Assembly: GCA_963555705.1 (NCBI GenBank)
Contig: OY743183.1
Coordinates: 49,341,466-49,405,465, forward strand
Direction: 5' to 3'
DNA from: Ligustrum vulgare
Taxonomy: Eukaryota; Streptophyta; Magnoliopsida; Lamiales; Oleaceae
DNA length: 64,000 bases
Shown: piece by piece, positions 1 through 12,011 of the stretch
How positions within the stretch are numbered: the stretch's first letter is position 1
Layout: every line of letters begins with the position of its first letter
Notes under the pieces: model-generated
Databases searched by the model: none
Told to the model about the DNA's origin: nothing
What the model saw: the letters and a program-made list of their open reading frames with translations, nothing else
Made by a program: the position numbers and the translations under genes

Positions 1-1204
1 ATGGCCAGTGTGGAGGGGTGAAGGAGATTTGAGGAGAGTTTTGTTAGGAATTTGAGTACAAATAGAATTCAAGAGATTTTGTTTTAATTGCATTCCTTGT
101 AGATAATGATATCTCTTGAGAATCCTAGTTCCTGCCAATTTCTCTTTCTTCAAAAAATAGGATAAGTATGGAAGTAAAATAATTAAAGAATTAGGTAACA
201 AATAAATTACCAAAATTAGGCTCCACAAATTAACTGACTTATTCTGCAAGATTCGCACACATTAGCCCACAATAAACTGCCTTAAATAAAGATTTTTCAG
301 AAAAATATCTAAAATTTATAAATGAAAAATCTTGATGCATCCGGGTACCTAAGACACATCTGAGCACTGTTGGCATCTATTGAGGTAGATACATCAGGAA
401 GTGTACAGTCCACCACGTACATGATTAAGTTGATTAAAGTGCGTGTGTGATTTGAGCAACCCTTAATCATCGACATATTGTCAAAACCATATGATTGCCT
501 TAACTTATTGATTTGTCACTGTAGTGCACAATCAGACCGATCAATATCTATGTAAAGTGCATTTTTTCAAATCCGTTGCCGACTTTTTCAATATTGTGGC
601 AATGTCTTTTGAAGGTGGAAATAGCTTCACACAATCTCCAGAAGTTATCTTACTAGATTTTCTCCTTTAGATTCGAAAAAGTTTATGAACTTGGCTTGGA
701 TTGGCAATTTCACACAATCCTCAAAAGTTATCTTACTAAATTTTCCCCCTTTATTTTTTATTTTTTTTCTTAACTTTTTGAACATAAAGGGTGAACTTGA
801 CTTGGATAGACACCCTTTTTTAACTAGCCCTGCCCTTGGACAATAAGAAAATGCGTGCAATGCTAAGAGCAAGATTCAAATCATAGGTCTACACACAGAA
901 TATAAAACCTCATCCAGTAACAAACCAGACAGCTTTGAAAGTAGTGACTTATCCCTTGAATTGCTCAGATTTGAGTGTTAGTTAGATTCATCTAGAGACA
1001 TGTTAACTGACACCAGCTAGAAGTATCTGTCTCGTTATCAGCCTCCAGCACTCAGATATACCTGCAAGCAAAAACATGATCTACACTTAGTATAAGAATA
1101 GGATAAGTCAACCTATGCAATAAAAAATAAAAATGCAAAATTTTTCCCTTTTTCTTTTAAATATACATGTTCCTATTCTAGAGGAAGTGATACTCCAATT
1201 TGTT
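1..1204. other. Gene-free flank of the minus-strand copia element, with a local duplication
   Basis: No host gene is visible. An imperfect direct duplication is present: 625-706 and 708-812 share the string around TTATCTTACTARATTTTC and the phrase GAACTTGRCTTGGAT. Read on the minus strand, the second copy starts beside a purine run (AAAGGGGGAAAA, about 743-754) that resembles the polypurine tract expected at the 3' end of the neighbouring minus-strand copia element. A matching 3' LTR could not be recognised, so the 3' boundary of that element is unknown. The short open frame across 645-872 has no recognisable product and I do not call it a gene. Confidence 0.5.
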
Positions 1205-4200
1205 TCCTAAGGTTTTCAAATTTGACAGTATCGAGGGCCTTAGTGAACAAATCTGCAAGCTATAGATCAGTCTGTATGTGATCCAGATTCATAATCTTTT
1301 GTTTCATCAATTCTCTGATGAAGTAGTGTCTGATATCAATGTGTTTTGTTCCGGAGTGTTGGATAGGATTTTTTGAGATGTTGATAGCACTGATGTTGTC
1401 ACAATACATAGTGGCTTGTTCTGTAGAGATCTCATAATCTTCCGAAATTTGTTTCATACAAAGGAGTTGTTTACAGCAACTACCACCTGTAATATACTCC
1501 GCTTCAGCTGTGAAAAGGGATATTGAATTTTGTTTTCTACTTAGCCACGCCACCAAGTTGTTTCCAATCTAAAAAAACCTCCAGATGTACTCTTTCGATC
1601 ATCAACATTCTCTGCCATGTCTACGTCTGAATAACCGACAAGATGGGCAGTGGTATCTCTAGTAAACCAGATTCCATAACTCAATGTACCACTTACATAT
1701 CTGATGATCCTTTTTACAGCAACAACGTGAGACTCCTTGGGTTTAGCCTGATATCTTGCACACACTCCAACACTGAAAGATACGTCTGGTCTACTGGCAG
1801 TCAGATACAGAAGACTTCCAATCATGCTTCTGTAGAGAGATGTGTCCACGTCCTTACCAGAGTCATCATTTGAAAGTTTCAGTGTAGTTGTCATGGGAGT
1901 TCTCATAGCATTTACATCTTTAAGCCCAAACTTCTTCACCATATTTTTAGCATACTTTGTTTAAGATATGAATATTCCAAATTCATCATGTTGTACCTTA
2001 TGAAGTGTAGTAGATGATCTTTTCAACAATTCTGGTTCTTCAGCATCAGGTGTATCTGGGTAGTCAGTTACCTCTGGAAAGGCAGATGTACCTGGATAGC
2101 TAGATTCAGCTTGCCGTTATGGTTGAATCTCCAACTGATCAGCCTCTACTTCTTGATTGTCATCCTTTTCATTACTCAATTTCTGAAAAAGATTAGCAAA
2201 ATTGTCAAATGCATCAGATTTATCATGAATAAACATAACTATGATATATCTGGAGAAATCTTCACCACATATGTAGATGTGTCTCTTACCACCAATACTT
2301 TCTTTTTGAATATAACCCATCAAATCCATGTGAGTAAGTTCAAGTATATAGAGGTGTTAAGAGATGTATCTGGCCTGTGTTAACATTTGATTCGCTTACC
2401 CTTTTGAAAATCAGTACACATTCCATCTGGAATGTTCTTGATATTGGGTAGGCCTCTCACATCTTGCATATTAGTTGGGTTTGTTAGATCACGGCAGTTC
2501 AGATGTCCTAATCGATTTTTCCATAATTCCTCGATTTTGGCCCTTACAAAATTGCAAGTTATGTGACTTTCAAATGTGTAGCATTTGTCCTTGGATTTAA
2601 TTCCTTAAACAGGACATTTTCCAATGGATTTGAGTTCGTGTCACAACTCAATACGTTGCAATAATCTTTAGAAAATTGGACAAGCAGGTTATCATTACAT
2701 AATTGACCTACACTAATCAAATTAGCCTTAAGTCCAACAACATACAATACATTGGTTAATGTCGGCAATCCTTTAATATTAATGATACCCGATCCATCAA
2801 TCTTACCCTTTTGGCCATCATTAAAGGTAACAACACCTGTCTCACCTTTTTCAAAGTATGACAGTAAGGAGAGATCACATGTCATGTGTCTAAAGCATCA
2901 TATATCAAAATACCAAGTGTTAGGAATCAAAGCACTGAAAGATAATTGAACTACATAGGCGTAAGTTCTAATTTTCTTACCTTTCCTAGATACAAGTCTT
3001 CTTTTGTATGAGTTGATTAATTTCAAGTACTCATGAAACATGAAAACATCATGACCAAATTTAGCACAAAAATTACAGAATACCTGAAAGACAGATGTAT
3101 CTTGCCGATTCTTACGAGGTTGAAATTTTATCCCAGTTTGACGGAAAAATTCATCTGGCTTGTACAGATTCTGTTGAAATTTTCTACCTGTATGGTTCTT
3201 GGATAAATGTGAGTTTTGTGTTCTAGTAGCATTGAATTGATGATGGTAGGAGGTAGATGCATCTTCTTATCCAAGTCCACTTTTTATGCTAGCAGGTCTC
3301 CCATGGTTTAGATTTCATCAAGCTGAATAGATCAAAGTACCAATTTATTGATCTTGTCTTGTGCTTTAGCGAGCTCTGCACTCAACCTGCTTACCTCATC
3401 ATCTTCATCATCTAGGAATTCAGATACATCTGGATTACTTTTCCCTATTGTGTTCATCCACGGCTTGCAACAGTTGTATTCTCTCTTTTGCCTTTTGAAG
3501 TTCTTTCTTCAAACTTTCAGTTTTTATTCCAGATTCATCTGAGTTAGTTATTACATAAGATGAGTTTCCAGAATCAGTACCTGATGAATGTGAAGCAGTA
3601 AGGCTAATTACCTGTTCTAGAATTACTTTTATCTAAATCTGATTCAGGTTCATCTGTCTCCATCACTCCATGTATAATTCATGACCGTCCTTCCTTTGGT
3701 CTTCTTTAGGGTATTGGGACATTCTACTGTGATGTGTCCATATCTTTCAAATTCTTTGCACTAAATACTGTTCTTAGGCTTTCCTTAAAATGAATTTGCA
3801 TTATTCCTGGGATGGAAATTTTTTTCCCTCCTTTGTTTTCGTTGGTTTTGATTCTGACCTTAAAGGTTTGTAGATCTTTATTTCTATTTACCCTTTAGGA
3901 ACTTCTTAAATATTCTGGTGAGAAGTGCAAAGCTTTCATCTTCATCTGTCTCCCCAGATTTGTCTGGATCTTCACTGCTTGCTTCGAAAGCAATCCCTGG
4001 TTTCTTATCTTTCTTTCTTCGGGCCAGATTTAACTCGTAGGTCATTAATAAGCCTAAAAGTTTCTCAACTCTCATTGTTGAAAGATCCTTACTTTCTTCA
4101 ATAGCCGTCACTTTTGCATGGAATCTGTTTGGTAAAGTTCTGGGAATCTTTTGCACAATCTGCTCGTTGGAGTATGTTTTACCAAGAGCTTCAGCTGAGT

Positions 4201-4634
4201 TTGTGAGATCACTCAATCTGGCATAGAAACTTTTAAAGTCTTCTCGCTCATCCATAGATAGTTGTTCAAACTCAAGAGTGATCATTTGTAGCTTTGAGGT
4301 TTTGACAGCATTTGTTCCTTCATTTGCTACTCTCAAAGATGCTTCTTTACGGTTCTTAAGGAAGAAATTAGACTGAATTAATCTGGATCAACCAAAGAAA
4401 CAATAGCATTAAGTGCTTTTGAATTCCAATTTGCATTAGCTAATTCGTCAAAAGTATATGCACTTCTAGATATAGCTATGACAACACCTTCAACAATGAC
4501 ATTGGGTGTTGTGTAACCATCAAGGATAGATGTCCAACAACGTTTATCAATAGACTGAATAAAAATTTTCATATGAATTTTCCAAAATGCATAATTATTA
4601 CCAGTCAACAGAAGTGAGATACAGAATTTTCCAT
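1205..4634 (-). pseudogene. Ty1/copia gag-pol remnant, SIRE/Maximus-like, internally deleted
   Basis: Read 5' to 3' on the minus strand: gag N-terminus (4378-4634; a YAFWK motif, with a one-base frameshift just after the probable start codon at 4634), gag core (3884-4336), a CCHC knuckle near 3711-3772 whose second Cys reads as Phe, the gag-pre-integrase segment (2559-2885), its His/Cys region with LGHLN (about 2400-2540), the start of the integrase core (2117-2329, DFSRY), then reverse transcriptase tail (1541-1942, SRPDVSF and DDRKSTSGG) and RNase H (1260-1556, TAEAEY, KHIDIRHYF). The integrase fragment runs directly into the linker normally found before RT, so the rest of integrase and most of RT including YVDD are missing. 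Several stops and frameshifts break it. SIRE lineage is inferred from the overall protein pattern. Confidence 0.9.
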
Positions 4635-4666
4635 TTTAGACAATTGGATTTTTAAGAAGTGAACCC

Positions 4667-4680
4667 GTTCTGATGCCAAT
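4667..4680 (-). other. Primer binding site-like motif of the minus-strand copia element
   Basis: On the minus strand the bases read TTGGCATCAGAAC, close to the TGGTATCAGAGC primer binding site (initiator Met tRNA) usual in plant copia elements. It lies about 30 bases upstream of the gag start and immediately inside the presumed 5' LTR, the expected position. Two differences from the common site are visible. Confidence 0.7.
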
Positions 4681-5945
4681 TCAAAATTTTGAGATGTCTA
4701 AAATTTACTAAGACGAGACTGACTATCACAGATTTGTCTAGACAGTAGAGCATTAACAGAAAATGAAGTTTTGTTTAGCGCAGATCTAGATGAATCTTGT
4801 TATCACAGATCCGTCTGGATTATAAGATGTGAACAGGTAAAATATACGATGCAAAACTGTAAAGTAAATGAACACAATATTTGAGCTTAACGTGGAAAAA
4901 ACCCTAATAGGGAAAATCCACATGCCCACACCATGCGGACAAAAATCAATCACTAATAAGAAAAGAGATTACACAGTTCAATCAAAGTTACAGGATAAAT
5001 TTAGCATAAACTTATCAAACACCCAAGAATTAAATGAATCAATCCATGATTCTTCTATGGCGTGTAATATGAGCTAGCATCCCACCACTCTTCAGTAGCT
5101 TTCCTTGACACTGCAACAGTACTTCAGTAACTTCGAACTCCCGTTTGATCTTGATCCAAACCTCCCGCTTGATCTTTGCCTGAAGGTCTTTTCTTCCCTT
5201 AATGATTGATTACTCCTCTCGGAGAACCGTTTCAGTTTGACGTTTAAAGTATTTATTTTGCACGAAATAATAAGCTCAAAATCTTTAAGATGATCATGCA
5301 AAGAGGAAAAGTCGCCAGAGAAGGAAACTGTTTATGTATTCTGCACAACACTAAATTTTCGGCTTCACTGGTATAAGAGAAAACGTCCAGGTCTTCTCTC
5401 TTCATAGGCATACGAGTTTCTTGTCCACCAAGAAACCTAAATATGCACAATCTCTATTTCCTGCAATAAGATAATTATAAGTTATATAGAGATAAGTTAA
5501 GAAATCAAAGATAATTATGAAATAAAGAATCTTACCATAAGTGAATCACTTACCAACCATGTGATATACACAAACTTGGGCACCAAAAAAATAAGGCCAA
5601 GATTTTCGGCCAATCTAAGATTTTCTCTATCTTGAATTCTTATCATGAATGACAAGTGATAAGATAGAATTTTAGCCCAAGTAAAACATTATATCAATTC
5701 TCAATACTTATCACAAAAGATAAGTGACACAATTTATCTCCAAACATTATCAATCAGCACGAGATAATTATTCCAAGAAATTTAGGAGATAAATATAATT
5801 ACAAGTTCAAGTAATTATCAAGTAATTTAATTAAACTTAATAAATTACTGAACACACGTGTTTAATAATAAAATTAAATTTACCAAGTTACAAACACGTA
5901 AGAAAATTGAAAATACCAATAAACATAACTTAAAATAAGTTAACA
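4681..5945 (-). mobile_element. Presumed 5' LTR of the minus-strand copia element
   Basis: The stretch between the PBS and the adjacent plus-strand copia fragment is noncoding and starts, on the minus strand, with TGTTAAC. The inner end (before the PBS) reads TTTTGA rather than the canonical CA, so this edge is degraded or misplaced. A block of the type ACGTGGAAAAAACCC (about 4890-4905 on the plus strand) is of a kind common in copia LTR and leader regions. No second copy of this sequence was recognised in the window, so the LTR identity rests on position and end sequence only. Confidence 0.45.
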
Positions 5946-5959
5946 GTGTTTATATTAAA

Positions 5960-6942
5960 AACACACCAAATGCATATGTTGTGTGCCTATATGTGGATGA
6001 TATGCTAATTATGGGTGGCAACCATACCATTGTCATATCTACCAAGAAAATGTTGACAAAACATTTCAACATGAAGGATGTAGGTGTAGCAGATGTAATT
6101 TTAGGAATCAAAATCTCTAAAACACCTAATGGACGTGTTCTATCACAATCTCATTACATTGAGACCGTTCATAAGAAATTTGATATCTATGATGAAAGTA
6201 CAGTTAAAATACCTGTAGATTTAAGTCTACATTTGGCTGAGAATAAAGGTGAACCCTTCTATCAATTAAAATATTCTCAGATCATTGGTAGTCTGATGTA
6301 TATTATGAACTGCATGCGTCCTGACATTGCGTATGCAGTTAATAAATTAAGTAGGTTCACTAATAATCCAAGAAATGACCATTGTAAGGCATTTAATAAG
6401 GTACTTCGATATTTAAGATACACCTTAATTTTGGATTACATTACACCAAATATACAGCAGTATTAGAAGAACATTGAGATGCAAATTGGATATCTGATAT
6501 AAAAGATTCTAAATCCACAAATAGTTAAGTTTTTATCATTGGTGCTGTAGTTGTATCCTAGAAGTCTTCAGAACAAACATGTATAGCTCGATCAACAATG
6601 GAATCATAGTTTATAGGCTTAGATAAAGTTGGAGAAGAAGTAGAATGGCTTCATAACTTCTTAGAGGACATTCCATGTTGGCCTAAAGCGATACCTGCTA
6701 TTTGTATCTGTTGCAACAATCAATCGTCTATTGGAAGGGCACAAAATAGTATGTATAATGGAGATTCTAGACATATTCATCATAAACACAATACCATTAA
6801 GCAGTTGATCTCAAATGGTGTTATTTCTATTGATTACGTAAAATCAAAAGAGAATCTCGCGGATCCGCTTACTAAAGGCTTACCAAGAGATCAAGTATAC
6901 TGCTTATCGAAGGGAATGGGATTAAAAGCCTACTACACATGA
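5960..6942 (+). pseudogene. Ty1/copia reverse transcriptase C-terminus and RNase H, 5' truncated
   Basis: The frame enters RT just before the catalytic YVDD ([10 protein letters not shown], from 5981) and continues through the conserved [29 protein letters not shown] and VLRYLR blocks to about 6465. After in-frame stops (6440-6600) the RNase H domain follows and ends with HHKHNTIKQL, KSKENLADPLTKGL and a stop at 6942. Everything upstream of RT (gag, protease, integrase and the RT N-terminus) is missing; the break lies close to the outer end of the minus-strand copia LTR, suggesting that insertion or a later deletion removed it. At least four stop codons make it non-functional. Confidence 0.93.
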
Positions 6943-9294
6943 AGTATTTGTAATGGTAACCCAACCTTATTAATTGGAGATCCCAAGATCTTGGTTCAAT
7001 GTGACAACTAAGTTATGAAGATTTAGTTGAGTATTTAGGAGTAAAAATCCTATACATTCCTATAATAAATAAAAGTGGGTTCTGTAGAGTATGTGAGGTT
7101 AAGTCTTAACTTTTAATGATTCCTAAGCTTGAATACATCAAGTGGAGTAAGGAAGAATACTCTTAATAAGAGATCACCTATGTAAGTGAGAAGTGGGGCC
7201 GCTTCTATGAGATTTATGGGGCTTGAATTCTCTAAAGCACTTATGAAATTTATGTTGACCTATGGTTAACTTAACCTTATTGTTTTGATCATAACAAATA
7301 AGAATATATTGTGTTATTAACAAGTGTGCTTCAAGTGTTTCATGTAATGATAAATATTCAAAGCACTCTATGTTCAAATCGTCTCTCAAAGATATAAATC
7401 AAAACTATGTGATCAAGCACATGAGACGCAAAGAAGATCATGAAAGAATTGAAGATATTCAAAGATCAAAATTGAAGTTGAAAAGCATGACATGAAGATC
7501 AAGAATACAAGCATACAAGATTAGAGTTGATTTAACTTATGTAAAGGTATAACACTCTCAATCTTTAGCGATGAAATTCAACGAGCTCGAAAATGATTTT
7601 TATGCATCAAGAAACTTACATGAAAATTCGTCACTTGCATAAAAATGATTTTTCAAATCATAACATGAAATTGTTTTTGGAAAAATAAACTTTTTGACAT
7701 AAAAACAAAAATTCAAAATCTTCATATTTCGGTCGACCGAAATATACTTGATCGACCGAAACTCTGGTCAACCGAAAAATCTGATCAACCGAAAGTTTAA
7801 ACGGCTATAATACAACGGCTATTTTTTTTAACTTTCGGTCGACCGAAAGTGTGAATCGGTAAACCGAAACTGGCGGAAGCTCAAATTCTTGATCTATAAA
7901 TAGCCATCTCATTTGCATTCAAAGAAACAATATAGAAAAGATTATATACAAACTTTCTTGTGAAAATTCATTGTTCTTACTTGGTTTATATTCATCTATT
8001 TTTATTACAAAACTTTGATTGATCTAAACTTTGTTTTATCAAATCATCAAAGATTTTGGAAGAAAGTTTTGTGAAGATTATTGGTTTTATATTGTTTAAA
8101 CTTCTTCAACATCTTCACATTATATTGGAATTGAAGTGTAAGTCTCTCTTTGTTCTAAACTTGTTTTAATCTTTTAAAAGAGAGAAATTCCAATTAAGGA
8201 ACTTTGATTGTTTGTGCTACATTTTTCATTATCATTTGATTCATCAAAGTTCCATTGCCTAAACACTTTGAGCTTAACTCATTGTTAATTATTCAAGTGT
8301 GGCATCTCTTGGTACTTAATTTGATTCAATATTTTTAACAAGAGATTATTTGAAAAACTTTGTTTGATTGCATTGAACTTTTCATTATCATTTGCATCAA
8401 AGTTTTTCTCTAACACTCGAGCTTAATTCATTGCTATCTATTGAAGTGTTAGCCTAACTCTCTCGGTACTTAATTTGAGTATATCATTTGTCAAGAAAGT
8501 TATTTCAATTGTAAATTCAATTCATTATATCTTGTGGTTTCGAGAGCCTTGTGAAAACTCGATTGTTGGTTTCGAGAGCCTTGTGAAAACTCGATTGTAA
8601 AGGATAGGCGCTCCTTGTTGTAAGTCGCCTAAGGATTTGGTACTCCTTGTTGTAAGTTACCAATATAGTGGATTTGGCCTTGCTCGTGACGGAGAGCTAG
8701 GTAACGGGGGATGTAGATCACGTTGGTTGATTGAACCTCCATAAATCGCGTTTGCACTCTCTTATCCCTTTTACTTACTTACATTGCACTTACTCTATTC
8801 TATCAATTTATATTGTGCAACACTATATCTAAGTGCTATACTTGCCTTATCAATTAAGTTTACACATATATAGCACACTACATTGATAGTTTAGTTACTT
8901 GTAACACTAAGTGCTCATACTTGTACCCATTGGTTTTTAAGTTTGAGATTATTTATCGAAGAAATTTTATAAACCAATTCATCCCCCTCTTGGTTAGTTT
9001 ACTCTTGGGCTAACAATTTAATAGTTGTTTAAGGCCAAGATGAACATAACTGTGAGAACCTAAGAATTGTTAGGAAGGTTATTGTACGAGTAATATTGTC
9101 TTGGTTTACACCAAGGGCTGAACGGTTCAAGACATCACGTTCACGGACTAGCCAAGTAAATCCGATAGTATTTCACTAAGCCAGGTTCAAAGCCGAAAGC
9201 TACCTCTTCTGATGTAATAACTTTCCTCTTGTACTCTCTCTCGTGTATGCATTTCATTTGCATAGTTTCGGTAATTTTCATTCATGTGAGGGAT
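6943..9294 (+). other. 3' untranslated region of the plus-strand copia element, split by a solo LTR
   Basis: The pieces 6943-7252 and 9016-9294 flank the solo LTR and together have the usual layout of a copia 3' UTR: the stop, noncoding sequence with GAGATCCCAAGATC and AGTGGGGCCGC phrases, then CACTAAGCCAGGTTCAA and a purine-rich GTGAGGGA tract at 9287-9293 directly before the LTR. The purine run is the likely polypurine tract for plus-strand priming. No open frame of note occurs here; the frame at 9229-9438 crosses into the LTR and is not coding. Confidence 0.7.
7253..9015 (+). mobile_element. Solo LTR with perfect 5-bp target site duplication
   Basis: The unit begins TGTTGACC and ends GGGCTAACA, so the ends are TG...CA with a TGTT/AACA inverted repeat. 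ATTTA lies immediately before (7248-7252) and immediately after (9016-9020), a perfect 5-bp target duplication. It contains a TATA-like CTATAAATAG near 7893, a cluster of palindromic GGTCGACCGAAA boxes (7729-7870), a tandem duplication of a segment with GAGAGCCTTGTGAAAACTCG (8535-8600), and a CCCCCTCTTGG block near the 3' end as seen in SIRE-type copia LTRs. No internal region is present, so it is what remains after LTR-LTR recombination. Strand is assigned from the TATA position and 3' end. Confidence 0.93.
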
Positions 9295-10313
9295 TGTTCG
9301 AAATGGGTTAGAAATGGGTCAAGTTTGACTAATAATTCAGGTGGGACCCGGTATCCGTTTTATGGTCAATCACATTCTAATCCGCGAGTAGATATTTGCG
9401 ATATATTTAATTTCACAAAACCATTTCCAGATGAATGAGAAATTAATGCTAGAAGTTGGTAACTTGAAAGTAGAAATCTTGGAATTTGGAAGCAAGTGTG
9501 GAAACTTAATCCTACACAGTAAGTTTAAGGAGTTTTGAACCAATTTATATACCTCGAGTTTGGATATGGGTTTTGGCCCTAAGGGGTACAAATAATCTTT
9601 TGAATGAGGAAGTCTTAAACAATGTCTACACTAGTCCAAAGCCCAAACGCGCGAGCTTCGCCACCGTCGTCCGTCCGACCGGCTAGCTTGACTCGACACG
9701 AGCTCAAGCTCGGGTCGTGGTTCATGGGTCATGTTTGGTTCCTATATTCTTTTTGGACAAATAAATTAAAATTATTTATTTAATTTATTTTTTATTTATT
9801 TCCGAATTTCAAAAATTGATTAATTGAAAAGGTGTGTCTTTTCAAGCCAATTCGAAACTGTTCGGACTAAAACAGACACAAACTAATAGTTGTGTCTATT
9901 CATAAATAATCTTTCAAAGAGTTACAACTCTTGGCCTGCAGCTTTTGGAAATCTATAAATAGGACCACTGATTTTCGAATTTAATCATCCAAAATCATTC
10001 TTCATATCTTTCTTGCATTCTGCTATAAAAGATTTTTTGCATCCATAGTCGAGGGAGTAAGAGAAATTTCTAGTTCTTCGTTCTTGCTGTTAGGAGTGCT
10101 TCCATATTGCAAGTGAAAGATTGTTATATCTTGGGAGGCGATTGACATCAACTATAAGCACCGAAGCAGGCCAAAATCATCTTAAGGAAATAGAGTCGAA
10201 CTCTAGCCTCAATCTAATGTTTCTGCAATTTCATTCAGCATTTATTCGGTTTGCCATTTCCTTCTCGATTTTCTTTTATTACATATCTCGCATGTTAAAT
10301 AATATATCTAACA
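9295..10313 (+). mobile_element. LTR of the plus-strand copia element
   Basis: It starts TGTTCGAAATGGG right after the purine tract and ends TATCTAACA, giving near-inverted ends (TGTTCG / CTAACA). It holds a TATA-like CTATAAATAG at about 9952-9961 followed by a transcribed-looking segment, as expected for U3-R-U5. The bases after its end (TTGTCATCAGACG) resemble a primer binding site, which is expected after a 5' LTR rather than a 3' LTR; this is discussed in the findings. The frames at 10121-10381 and 10314-10529 carry no recognisable protein. Confidence 0.75.
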
Positions 10314-10864
10314 TTGTCATCAGACGTTGGAGAAGAACGAAGCTGCGCACGAGTGTCGTTGGTGCTGTCACTGTGGAGTAGCTTAGTAGTTTCTAATTCT
10401 CTGAGAAAATTGCTCTACAACCTCTATGAAATTCCAACTTATTTTAAGTTTAGAATTTTGATTTCTGTTTTCAAATTTTTTTCAAGCCATTCGAATTTGT
10501 ATTTATTCGGCACCAACCATGCTATATAATTCCGTTTTTACATTGTTATTCCACTTAAATCACCATGGAGAATTCCATTTTATTAGTATGAAGAACAGCC
10601 TGTTTAAAAATCTATAAATTCGCACATTTGTAATGGTGTGAAACGCTAAATTTCCCCCATCTCCACCAATAAATTAAATGCACAGAAATAGTTGTTTTCT
10701 ACCATACCAATTACAGTAATTGAAAAAATAAAAATATAGAGGGTTTAATTGAACTGAATGAGTGGGAATGGGATTGGGAAGAAGATGAACAATAACAAAT
10801 ATTTTTTTGTTTTTATTTTGTTCTTTCTTTTACATCATTTTAAATTAAATAATAGGAATTGATT
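10314..10864. other. Noncoding flank of the copia LTR
   Basis: Apart from the PBS-like bases at its start, I see only AT-rich sequence without a convincing open frame or structured repeat. Confidence 0.5.
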
Positions 10865-11310
10865 TGTTTGTCCTTCATTAAAATAGTCAATAAGATTATT
10901 AAAAAAAAGTCAATAGGTGATTTTTGGGTCAACTAACGAATTTTTGGATAAAATTAGACAGTAATGATGTTTTTAGCAATAAAATGTGAAGGTAAGGGTG
11001 AATTCGCAAAAAAAAAAAAAATAAATAAATAAACCAAACGTTAGGACGAATTCCACAAGAAATGTGAAAAGTAGGGACCAATTGCGCCAATTACCTAATA
11101 CAAATGACATTTTTGTCCTTCATTAAAGTGATCAATATGTAATTTTTGAGTCAACTAAAGGTTATTTGGATAGAATCAAATGACAGAGACGTTTTCTGCA
11201 AAGAAATGTGAAGGCGAGGGTGAAAATGCCAAAAAATCAAATGTTGGGATGAATTGTACAAGAATGTCCGAAGGTCTCTCTACCTTTTGCGCCAATTACC
11301 CTTTTATCTT
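10865..11310. repeat. Tandem duplication of a roughly 200-240-bp unit
   Basis: Two direct copies lie side by side. Both contain GTCCTTCATTAAA near the start, then GGGTCAACTAA / GAGTCAACTAA, ATGTGAAGGYRAGGGTGAA and ACGAATTSCACAAGAA-type text, and both end in GCGCCAATTACC (about 11085-11096 and 11289-11300). The shared end GGTAATTGGCGCAA (reverse complement) resembles termini of noncoding MULE-like repeats, but no terminal inverted repeat pair was found, so the class is open. Confidence 0.7.
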
Positions 11311-12011
11311 TTTTAAAGTTTCAAACTCAATAACATGTGTTATGTAGGATATGAAAAAATGGATTAATATATTTGAACATAAATAAATGTCATATCATAT
11401 CTATATAAATGTGTTATATGAAAATGAAAAATTTTGGATTAATATATTTTAAAAACTAAATATATGCTATATAAATTTATTAAGTTTCAAATGAAAAAAC
11501 TGAATTAATATATTTTGAAAATAAATAAATAAAATCATTGTAATTTTACTTCCTAATAAGTCAATAAATGAGTAGGTTCTTCAATACGTATATTAAAAAA
11601 ATAATTAATTATTTTCTATCAACTTTTTAATCACACATATTTTCTCTCTCCAATTTTTAGCTACTATTTTTTACCTCAAAATCATAAATAAACAAGTTCA
11701 TAAACCAAACAGTATTACCAAATGGAGGCTTAATCATTTCATCATTTTGACAAAAAGTGGCATGTTTAAAAAAAAGGAAAAATAAAATATATTAATTAAT
11801 ATATTGGTTTTCAAATAAAATATATGTAAGCAACACGTTAAAAAACGTAATTAAAATTGAAAATAAATTATATATAAAAAATTTAATTAAGTACCAAATT
11901 TTAGTGTATATTTAGCATTTTTTATTTTTATTAGTTTTGTCTTTTTTAAAATTTCAAATTCAATAACATTTTGGATTGAAATTTTATTTGAATTATGTTT
12001 TTTATTTGATA
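11311..12011. other. AT-rich intergenic sequence
   Basis: Very AT-rich, with short repeated phrases such as GGATTAATATATTTGAA. I see no gene, no element ends and no structured RNA. Confidence 0.5.

Noticed and set aside
5092..5450. Two short minus-strand frames with Arg/Ser-rich text
   Set aside because: They lie in the presumed copia LTR, match nothing recognised and are too short to support.
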